A DNA stretch of 64,000 nt from Siphonodentalium dalli. Its lineage: Eukaryota; Mollusca; Scaphopoda; Gadilida; Siphonodentaliidae. Below the pieces are notes generated by a model. The model was not told where the DNA came from. It saw only the letters and a list, made by a program, of their open reading frames with translations, and did not search any database. The stretch is from the NCBI GenBank assembly GCA_032622095.1, contig CP136062.1:198595887-198659886 (forward strand), in the 5' to 3' direction. The translations under genes and the position numbers were made by a program. Shown piece by piece: positions 51,201 to 63,200 of this stretch (its first letter is position 1; every line of letters begins with the position of its first letter).

Positions 51201-54200
51201 TCAAGGTTCACAATGGGTGTACATCACAATATATTCACCATTTGTGAACTTCAATCTGAGTCTATGTCTCCCATAGCAGATGAGGCCATGCAGAATGAGG
51301 TCCCCAGAGGGTGAATTTGGTGATGCTAGCCTGCTATGGTGACACTCCACAGTTTCAACAGGTATGTGCCCAGAAATAGGGAGCCCATAGATTCATTGAA
51401 ATTTATCTGGATTATGATCCCAAACCATATAGACAATATATATATGCCTGAAATTAGTACAGAATAGGCATTCAGAATTTGATACATAATTTCCATAATA
51501 TATGGGCTATCAAGAGTTATGGCCCTTGATATTTTGATCGAATATGTGATTTTTATTCAAAAAATGACCAAAATATTGCATTTTCATACCCAAGAGGCAC
51601 GAATACCAGATTTTTTCAAGCATGGTCACCTTTGTTGGTTTAAAGGCCTCTGGCTTCCAACATCAATGTGAAAAAATTTCAAACTTTCGCCGTTGAATTT
51701 TCCAGAAAATCAATTTTTAATGCAGATGACAAATTTTGAGTGCTAAAAAATTGACCCAGTATCTAGAGCCACTGTTTCGCAGAAAACGCTACTGCTGTCT
51801 ATGGGTGGGGTCAAGGTCACTTGCACTTAATTTTTTCATCAGTCTAGAACACCTTCTAAAATTACACAAATTCATATCCCACCTTGTCTCAATATACATA
51901 CCACATGAATGGTGCCAGAAACCACTAGCACTTTATATCTATAAAATCACCCCTACTGATCATTCGAAACTGTGGAGTGTCACCTATGTAGGATAGCATC
52001 ACTCAATTCACCCTTATGGGTACCTCATTCTGCAATTGACAGGCAATATAAACTCAGACTTGTACGCCAGCAGACCTTAAATCCAACAAGAATCAGAATG
52101 ATGATTCTCATTTTGATTCTTGTAAAAAGTCTTGATTCCCTGCAGAAATGCTATGTTTTGATTCTCGCAAAATCTGATGGATTTTAAGGCCTGATCAGAG
52201 AGTGGAAGACAACATGTTAATCAGCAGAATGTGAATGACACCGGATTAACTTGTTGCTCTTTGTTTGCAACATGATACATCAAAATAATATGTACGCTTT
52301 GATGAATGATTCTTATACTAAATTTCTCAACTATGTAGCAATGTAGAAAGCATCTATTTTTGGTTTATATGCAGATACATTTTATTGTTAGATATGTTGG
52401 GCAGATAATACAAATGAAAAATTGAGAATTGTCCTAAAATTTCCCTAATTAGACCCTCATTTTAATTTGGCAAGTACTTTTGGAAAAAAAAAATCATTTA
52501 GTAGAACATTTTGTAAGAATTTTTTTTTAGTTCAGTGCTAACCCTGGTTATAATAATGACCAATGTAATTGTATAGATTATTTTCATATGAATACATGTA
52601 CTTCTTCAATATCCAAATAACTTTTGGGTGTATTGTACATACCAAGTCAGAACAGACAAGAAATGTTACTCAAGGCATTAGTGTTTTATGGGGGCTAACC
52701 CCGGGATGATCGACCACTCATAAAATGTTTTTGTACCAGACAGTGATTTATGTTATAATAAAGTTATCTGTTTCAGTAACAACTGATTTAGCGATCACCA
52801 AGGAACTAGTCATCGTATTTGCTCACTCGTATTCCGGCATTTTTAAGCAGCTCTAGTGTAGGCCTGACACCGTCCTGTAGTTTATCCTCTACTCCCGTCA
52901 GACATAACAACTCCATGTCTCGCTCTAAACTCTCTATCACAGCCTGAACTTTTGACCCTCTATCCTGGATGCTCATCTTAGCTTGGTGTAGCCTCGTCTG
53001 AAGTGTTAAAGGACACATCAAATTCAAGCTAAACTAATCGTCAGAAACCAGGGCAATTCATTAACCCTTTCAGTGCCAAGTCCGATTTTTGTATCAACCC
53101 ATATTTCCTTGATCATTTTTCAAATTTATTGATTATAATAATGTGATACATTGATGGAAAGAGCTCTTAGCATCAATGTATCACATTATTATAATCAATA
53201 ATTTTGAAAAATGATCAAGGAAATATGGGTTGATACAAAAATCGGACTTGGCACTGAAAGGGTTAAACAGGGTTTCATTGTTACATTGTATTTTTCTGTC
53301 CCAAACAAATGTTAAAAATGTAAGATATTTTTATTGGATATCTCTGTTTTAACCCTTTACCCAACAAACCGGCCAAAACCGGCCAAATAAAGCTTCAACA
53401 GCCTAAAATATCTTCGGTCTGTCTCAATAGAACCATACAAATATGGATATCATTGGAACCGGCTCATTGACCACATTGTGATGGTTACAGTTATGCCCTG
53501 TGCCAATGCATTCTCTTATATATGCGAGTCGACCATAGGTCGCCTCGCATATATAAGAGAATGCATTGGCCTAAAAAAAATCTCTTTTTACCATTTTTTC
53601 TTACATTCTTTAACAATTTTATAATTTTTAATGTATTAAGCCAATGCATTCTCTTATATATGCGAGGTGACCTATGGTCGACTCGCATATATAAGAGAAT
53701 GCATTGGCACAGGGCCCTTCTGTTGGGTAAATGGTTAAACAATTCATACCATCTCCAATCAATCACACATAATATATTGACCTTGAAGCTGTACTTAGTT
53801 GTACTTTAGTCAAGATTACAGTCTCATATCTTTATACAGAGTTATGTTTTGTTACATGTGTCAAGCGGTGTTGAATTTCTGATAAAACAAAAACCCCTGA
53901 CTCTATCACATTTATTCAAAGTTCAATTAAAATTCAAAGATGATAGAGGATATAAATTAAATCATTCAGATCTTGTTTGGAAGACACAATTTTGTAAAGA
54001 AATTTCTATTTTGTAATATAGCAAATTAAATCAAAGTCTGACCTCAAAATCTTGATACTGCTCTTCCGATATAATTTTCTTGGCAACAACAAGAGTCCTC
54101 AAGCCTTCTCTAGCCATATTTCCACACTGAAAATAACAAAGGAAAGTGGTATAATCTTGGTAGATGAAACTGTTTTATTTTCAAACATTTCTCCAATAAA

Positions 54201-57200
54201 TGTGGACTGCAGGGTGTGTCAATGTATTCAAAAGTGAAATCCAAGATGGCTGCTTGTGGCCATATTTTCCAACAAAATTCTGAAAATATTGATGGCTCCC
54301 ATATTGAGGTCACCTGTATGCCTGTAAATTTGAAGAAAAAAAATTTCCAATAAATTTGAGCTGCCAGATGTGCCGATACATTCAAATTTGAAATCCAAGA
54401 TGGCTGCTGACTGCCATATTTGTTAACGAATGTCGAATGCTCCAATGTAGAGGTAACCCCAAAGATCCATATAAATTTTGGTGATGATTGGATGAGAAAT
54501 TTGGCCTGTATGTGTGCTGAAGGAAATTGTTGATGGATGGACAGATGCACAGGAAAGACAGAAGATGATGCCTACTCATGGCAATAGTTCAGACTTGACT
54601 TCGTCAGGTTGAGGTAAAAAGTGGCACAACCCTTCTTTGGCCATATTGTCATACTCCAAATAATACAGTAAAGAGATACAAGCCTTCTCTAGGCATATTG
54701 CCACACTGTAGGTAACACAAACAAGTGGTAAAAGCTCACTATGTCCATATGGCCAAACTGTAAATATAAAATAAAAGTGGTACAATCCTTTCTGACTATA
54801 TTGCCACACTGAAAATAACAAAGGAATATGGTACAAGCCTTCTCTTGTCACATTACCACAATGCAATACAATTTTAAAAGTGGAATAGGGTGAAGCCTTC
54901 TGTGGCAAGGTTATAGAGGTAATAGTATTGGCATGTCCTCATTAGACCGAACACAGTTCAGTGTTAGTGCATCAGAGAACATCAACTAATGTGTCTAATA
55001 AACACTCAAAATGTTTCTGTGTATTTTTAAAGACTATTACATCACCCATCTGAATGTGATATAGTGACAAATATTCACGAAAGATTTTCTATTGTGAAAT
55101 GACTTGGACTTTGTTTTAACTGTTTTGCATCATCACGTAATCTATCAAACTGCATTTCTAGATTTGTGTGTAGTGTGTGTGTAACAATAGTCATCACACC
55201 AGTATCTGCAATAGGTAAGATTCTTCATAAGATCCCTGTCAATTTGTCAAAGTACTGAGTGCACTAATTCCTGGATTCCATTTTCCAGATGTGCCCGGGG
55301 AGGATGTCGGGAAATAGTATTGGCATGTTTTGATTAGACCAAATTCAGCTCAGTGTCAATGCAGCTCAGTGTGACAGTTCATAATGTGCATTGTGAGTTA
55401 TTGTATGTAAAACGGTGCGACTATTGTGTTAAGCCGGGACAGTTCTATTTTGTCACATATATGTCTCTCTGAATAACACTCAACCAGTGTTGTATACTCC
55501 ACTCACATTTTGATACACAGACAATGAGGAAAAGTGACAGATTAGTATAATAGTACGATCAAGAATCAAAGTATGCTGTGATTAAACTTGACAGCTGGAG
55601 AGTTTACGATTTCCAATAATTGTTCCCAAGGTGAAGCATAACAAGGCAAGTGTCAGTTAATAGCCACATTCTCAACTAATAACGGAATTATTCAGAAGCA
55701 TAAAAATGTTGACTAACAATTTTGCAAAGAAAATAAATACATAGAGATTAGGCATACCTCTTCATCCAGCCAATCATTATACTGCACTATGGTCTGCATG
55801 ACGACGTCAGCGCCCTTCATATAAAATATTATCTCCCCTGTTTGTTCATCCTGAAACATTTGACAGAGTGTTTAGTGTGAGTAATGTGTGATTATTAGAG
55901 CAAAGAAAAAAATACATGTGGTTCAGGTTTCCCAACCGACCTTATTTTAAACTCCAGACCCTAAAAATATTTTTTGGGTTTTCTGTCAATATTTTCATAA
56001 AAAAATGAAGTTTTGTGTTTATTACAGTTATTACAAAGAAAATCAAAATAAATCTTTGCGCAATCTTGAAGAATAAATGAAAAGTGATAAGCATATGTTG
56101 AAAAAAAATAATAAATAAAATTTCATGGCTATCTATACATGTATATAGCTACAGACCCTAATCTGTTTTCTGGCCTGTAACCCGGACCAGACATTTAAGC
56201 TTCATTGGCTTTCCATGCCTGTCACTGAAAAACAGTTTGTTCCTCCATCACAGCCCTTGTCATATTTTTCAAGCCGCTCCACATGTTTGGAATGGAATGG
56301 CGTCAACATAACATGACATAAATGACATGAAAACCCTGTGCCAATGCATTCTCATAGGGAGCCTCACATATATCCTCACATATATAAGAGAATGCATTCT
56401 CTTAAAAATGCGAGGGTCCCTATGGGAGCTCGCATATATAAGAGAATCCATTGGCACAGGGTTTTCACAAAATTTCAGGAAGCTCCAGTCATGGAAGGAT
56501 TAAATCAGGATTTAGGTGGGATAGAGGTGGTGCCACTCTCCAATTTCAGTCCATTCTAACTGGACCCATCACTTTCACAACATAGTTCAGCTATACCTTA
56601 ACGATGATGCCCATTCTCTTTGTTTCTGATGTGAATGGAAACACTTGGAGTATTGTGTAGTTGATCAGACTGCCATGTGGTGACCTCAATGTCATTGTCG
56701 TGAAATCTCGCTTGACAAGAGTCACGCCTACATCCTCGGTCCATGCTACCAGCGCCACCTAGTGTGATAAGAATGATAATTTGTTTCATACCATTTTAAA
56801 ATCTCAAGGTTATAACAGTGTTTGTGGTGAAGTAAAAACAGTAAGGCCACAATAAATATATCATTAGATTTGTTTCTAAATTGGGTTGGGCAGGTAAACG
56901 AAATTATTGTGAAGTAAATGAACAACAATAAAAATAATTGTGGAGATAAAAATTGGGTGGGTATATATAGAATACACCCATAGTAGCCGAGAATAAAAAA
57001 ATTTCACCACGAAAAATTGGGCTAAATTTCAACAGCGAGGTCACCAGAGGTCAAATGACGGGTCGTTCTACTATGGGTATAAACTTTTAACACATAAAGT
57101 GCCGTTGAAACATTTACACAACAGTATAAATTTATACCAATAGTAGGAATTGTTATACCCACAGTAGGGTGTAAAGATGAAATTTACAAAACAGTTGTTA

Positions 57201-60200
57201 TACACACAGTAGCATAGCCAATTATGGTATAAATCTCATATATATTTTGAAGACCTCTGTCTGTATGTTTGTTTGTTTGTCTGTCATTTATACAAATCTA
57301 CGGTTCTCGACCGATCGGGACGAAACTTGGTACGTGTGTGTAGTTTGACCAGGCGGTGGACGTTGTCGTATTGGCGAGCCCGTGCGGCGCCCGCTTCGCG
57401 CATGCGCAGACGAGATCTCGGAAACGGGTGGAGCTATCGACTTGAAATTTGCTATGTGAATGTATCTTGCCCCGGATACAAATTTTATCGGGTCGCCGAG
57501 CCCGTGCGACGCCAGCTTCGCGCATGCGCAGACGAGATATCGGAAATGGGTGGAGCTATCGACTTGAAATTTGGTATGTGAATGTATCTTGCCCCGGATA
57601 CGAATTTTATCGGGTCGCCGAGCCCGTGCGACGCCAGCTTCGCGCATGCGCAGACCAGATCTAGGAAACGGGTAGAGCTATCGACTTGAAATTTGGTTTT
57701 TGAATAGCCCGGACAACGTCGGGCTGGGTAGAGCTATCGACTTGAAAATTGGTTTTTGAATAGCCCGGACAACGTCGGGCTCATCGGCTAGTAATATATA
57801 TATAATGATGACTATATAATTGTTGATGAGTTGTTCACTCGGGAATGTTCAGACCATATGTTCAACTAACGGCCTAAGATTGCTTGTTGAACTTATTACT
57901 TGAACATTTCCTAGCAATGAATATGTCAGAATCCCATGTCTTCTGCACAAGTTTGTATTATCAAAACACGCCTCCAAATGAAAAATGGACCAGCTCAATG
58001 TATACTTTTACAATTGAATGGGAGAATCCATTTAGTAATAGAAGGGTTAAGACTAACCTCATCGGGACTAGAAGCCTGATAGACGACCTTCTGGTTAATG
58101 TGTTGATCCGCCTCTGTTTCAGAATTATCCTCTGCACCCTCCTTATCCTCAAACACAGGGGTCACATTGTGGCAGAGAGCAATTGCCCTCACTGCCTCGA
58201 AAACTCTCGTTACTACTGTCCGCCGCACTGGCCCCATACCTCGTGTCGGAGTGCTTGATGCGCTCACAGATCCATACTGGTGGGCAAATGCTGTCCGCAG
58301 GTATGAAGTCACCTGGTCGGAAAGAGATGACAATTTTTAAAGATGTATTCAGGGCTCAATACCTGTAGTTGCAATAACAAACACAATTGTATTTAACATC
58401 ATAAACAGATTTAAAAAAAACAAATACATGTATGACATATAAACCTATAAATAGCAAAGAATATAATTTTGTAAGTGAATAATTTGACAAAATATTTTTG
58501 GAGTCCCTCTAAAATATCGAAACGAATTGAATTAAATGCATAAAAACTTACTTGTATTATGGACATGATTCCGCCATGATTTTCAACAGCATCATTGGTG
58601 GTGTAATCATACCAAATATTTGTGTTTTGTTGAGTGATATATTTATTGGTAGAAAATTAAGCTGATCTTGAATTACAAGACAAGTCAATATAACATCCAA
58701 GGGCTCTCTTGGATAATTTACCACAATTTGGTTGGTTTTATCAAGAGAGAACTCTTTGTTATTGTGCCATTGAACTTGAACCATACACTGACTGCCAGTA
58801 ACACACAATTGCAGTTCTGTATATGTTCACAATAATCAATAAAATAATCTTTTAGTTCATACCTCATCCATTGTCTCAGATGTGAAGGCTACTGTACCCA
58901 GGTGAAGTTTCTTAAAAACCTGAAATAAAAATTGTGAACGTACATGTGGGATTGTCAGAAAATTATAATACAAATTTAATTAATAACAAAATAATAAAAT
59001 TACCAAAAAAGATGCTAAGTTCAAAATCAATTTTATCAATAACTCATTTTTTCAGAACTAGAATAGATAAATGTCGCCTTTCAGATGAAATATTTAGCTG
59101 TTTCTATACTAAATATTATTATCCATCCCTTAACCCTTTCAGTGCCAAGTCCGATTTTTGTATCAACCCATATTTCCTTGATCATTTTTCAAATTTATTG
59201 ATTATAATAATGTGATACAAAAATTGATGGAAAGAGCTCTTAACACCATTTCCGATTGGGCAAAAGCCGCCACGTGATAGTCCTGGAAAAAGTCATATTG
59301 GACTCCCGAAAGTCATATTGGACTCCCGACTGTACAATATCACTTTTTATTATCCACCCCTTAACTAACACCATTTCCAATTGGGCAAAAGCCGCCACGT
59401 GATAGTCATGGAAAAAGTCATATTGGACTCCCGAAAGTCATATCGGACTCCCGACTGTACAATATGACTTCTCATATTGGACTCCGTGACATCACGAATT
59501 AACTCTATTGCGAAATGAATCGGTGAAATTGTGATGCGCACGCAACATTGATGGATTTTAGCAGACGTTTCACTTCCGCATTGAGTTTTGTTCTCACTTC
59601 CGTGTTTACTTGTCCAAATCATGCTTTCTGATGATCAAAATACAGGCTTTTATCGAGAATTAAGTGACGACAAATACCAAAAATAACCACAAAAGTTTTA
59701 TTCCCAAAATTTGGATAAACATACAGATGGATAATAAAAATGTCATTATACAATGTTGTGTACAGTATGAGTTTTTCTTATACTCGTCCAGGTTGTGGTG
59801 AAAAGTCATATTGGACTCGACACTGGCGTGTCTCGTCCAATATGACTTTTCACCACAACCTGGACTCGTAAAAGAAAAACACATACTGTACATAACATTG
59901 CATAATAACTTTATACTATTAAATTGACGAGTAATATTTGTACCTGTAGTTATTTGTTGAACTTATTATCTGAACATTTCCCTCCAATAAATCAGACTTC
60001 TTCTGCACTTTTATCAACTGTTATTTGCTTATTTTTGCCTAACACCCCGCCAAATGAATAATAAATCATTCCATTATATACATTTATAACTGAGTGTTAG
60101 AATCAATTTAGTATAGAAAGGGTTATTTTCACTTAGGTATTTTCTGAAATTTTGACCAATATATTTTCTGAAATTTTGGCCAATTATTTCCTAAGGGAAC

Positions 60201-63200
60201 TACTCGTCAATAACAATTTATTATGCCTAAGACTGGCCTAAAATAAAATATTTTCATTGAGTTTCATCTCAGTATATTTGACTGACATTCTGACTCTCTC
60301 CTAAAATCAGTTCATGACCTCAGAAATCCACACAGGGAAACAGAGCACAGATGTGTGACCCATTTCCCTGACACCTGTCAATCACAGGGAAATAATGGAC
60401 AATTTCATGCTGATGACGTCACACCAGGTGGCCCAGAGCACACATGTTTGACCTGATTCCTTGACACCTGTCAATCACAGGGAAAAATTCCATGCTGATG
60501 ACATCACACCAGGTGGCTAAACAAGTTGGCATCTGTCAATCAACCGCAAATCACATGATGATGTCATCAAACATGTGGCTGGTTGCTGAAACACCTGAGC
60601 TTGACTGAAAATAACATCTGTTGGCATCTGGTAAAAATAACTGAAACTCACAAGAGACCAGGTGTTTTTGTTTCTGGATATTTGCATTATGCAGCCAAAC
60701 ATGAAAGTTGTCTGGGGTCCAGATGCCTCAAAGTCAAAAACTGTGCAGAAAAATAATTTTGATCCCAAATCTTGAAATAATAATAAATGACCCATTAATA
60801 TTTTGTGTGTGAGACATCTCAAGCACTTTAACTAGTTCCACTATAATCACCCTCCATTGCTGTTTGGTCCAACCGATTTAGCTCTGATGTTGGTAGTACA
60901 AACTAGTGTTAAGACATAGATCTTTTTCCCTCATTTTTTTTAATTTTTTCGGTCTTTGCTAACTTTGATAAAAAACAAACCTTCAAGATAAAGTATCTCC
61001 CTCCCCATTCCACCCTTCCTCCAAAAGAACATCATGAGGATAAATATTGTGACAACATCGCACAACCAACAGAACTCACGACAGAAGAAATTTCTGAATC
61101 TCTACCATACCACAAGGTAAGATCATGAAAACTACACATGAGAACCACCCTACATATGAGAACCATACATGAGAACCACATGCGTACCTTGTATGAGAAC
61201 CACATGAGAACCATCATACACATGAGAACCAACCTTGAGAACCATCACACACATGAGAACCATATATGAGAACCATTCCACAGTTAATAATCTTCATATA
61301 TGAGAACCACATGCAAAACACCTATGAGAACCATGCTACACGTGAGAACCATGTGTGATTCGTCCTACACATGAAATTCATATATGAGAACCATCCCACA
61401 CATGAGAACCATTTATGTTAATCACATGAGAACCATTCATGAGAACCACCCTACACATGAGAACCATATATACGGACCACATGAGAACCATTCATGAGAA
61501 CCATCCATCTCACACATGAGAACCATCCCACACATGAGAACCACATGAGAACCATCCTACACATGATAACCATATATCAAAACCACATGAGAACCATTTA
61601 TGAGAACCATATGAGAACCATCCCACACATGAGAACCATCTATCCCACACATGAGAACCATTATGAAAACCAAATGAGAACCATGTGAGAACCATTCCAC
61701 ACATGATAACCATATATGGCAATAGCCAATCACAACGAAGCTTCTCCCCACACGGACTATATAAAGGCGAGGTAATCCGTACTTTTTCACAAACCACATT
61801 TGGTCCTGAACGAGGATTTACAATAATCGAAACGCGTTGACCACATAGCAAAGGATTAGTTTTGTACTGGTGTTTTTCCTGGAGAATTCATTTTCTCATA
61901 TACCTTACCTACTTCAAGATAAAGTCATCACATTATTGATATGGATTACTCAAGAAAACTATTTTGATAATGATTTTGTTGAATGTTAGAAATCAACCAG
62001 AAAAGTCATTTTAAATGAGGTCTCTCACAACAGTTTTGATTACTTTTATCACATGCTAATATAAAGACTGATATCATACTAATACACCCTTCATCGATGT
62101 ACGAAGGACAGGGACATGGCGGGGGTGGATTTATGGGTGTCTCACTGATAGTTTGATATTGCAACCAGTATTTAGTATGAAATGTGTTGCTTTAGACCAA
62201 AATTTGAATATATAGGCTTATTGCGGGATACTTATTGTTTATAATTCTCGTGTTCACCTTGGTCCCCCTCTCAGCTTCATTGTCAGCTCGATAGCTCCAT
62301 ATTGGATTGTAAATCCTCCAGGAGGTGCAAAATTATCCAAACAGGGGGATGCTTCTCCGTGACAGACTTGTTTCAGGTATATCACTGTTGAACATCTATC
62401 TATGGACTATCAAACTCTCGGACCAATAATTCATTAGACTATTAAACCCTCGGACTATCAGGCATGAGTCATTTACAATAAAAGAAAAATATATTTGTAC
62501 CCCAGACATGGTTCGAAATGAAACAATATCCTGGAGAGCAAGGATGTTGCTAGAGTGTCTCTGTTTTGGGGAGGGGGATGTAGTTGTGGAATTTCCAACT
62601 TGCACCACCCCCTTGAAGCAAACAGAAATTTCCATGTCAGGAGAAATACAATTGCAACCACCACCACCCTCAGTGTAAACATATTTTTATTTCCAAATCC
62701 AAACATATAACATAATATACAGATGACATATATATGTAAAATAAGAGAGATTTTGTATGGAAACGAGGATCAGACAACAAGCCCAAGGGCTTATATGAAG
62801 TCTTCTCCTCTTTGGCTACATGCCTGGTCCCCAATAAGTGAGGGAGGGTATAGACCAGACGGGAAGAGGTGGAAATAATGGTTTTAGGAGAAATGGAGAT
62901 ATATAACTGAATTTGAGTTAGGGATGGAAGAAAAGAGAGAAGATATTGTTTGGGATAGCAGGAGGCAGAGAGAGAGAGAGGAGGAGAAACTAGAAGACCA
63001 GAGGGGGGACAGATGAAGTCGTGAGATGATGACAGTGGTGGGGAGTTTTCAATTGGGCAAGATAAAAATGATGCTCGTCTATAGTAATCTTCATGTGTCA
63101 GGCACCATGGGAGGGGGTCAATCACACCTGGTTATATACATCCATCAAAAGTAATTAAACAAACACACAAAGCTAAGAGTGTCCACAATCAAAAAATGTC

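Noticed and set aside
57273-57664. Arg/Ala-rich open frames on both strands
   Set aside because: They cover the tandem units of a small Helitron and recur in the copy at 22966. No Rep or helicase motif is present.
61494-61851. Repetitive open frames with HENHMRTI or WFSYGSH repeats
   Set aside because: Direct translation of the ATGAGAACCA minisatellite on both strands.
62670-63125. 151-codon minus-strand open frame in the ATP9 intron
   Set aside because: Low-complexity Ser/Leu/Pro from a purine-rich tract, no domain, and no need for an exon because exons 1 and 2 join directly.
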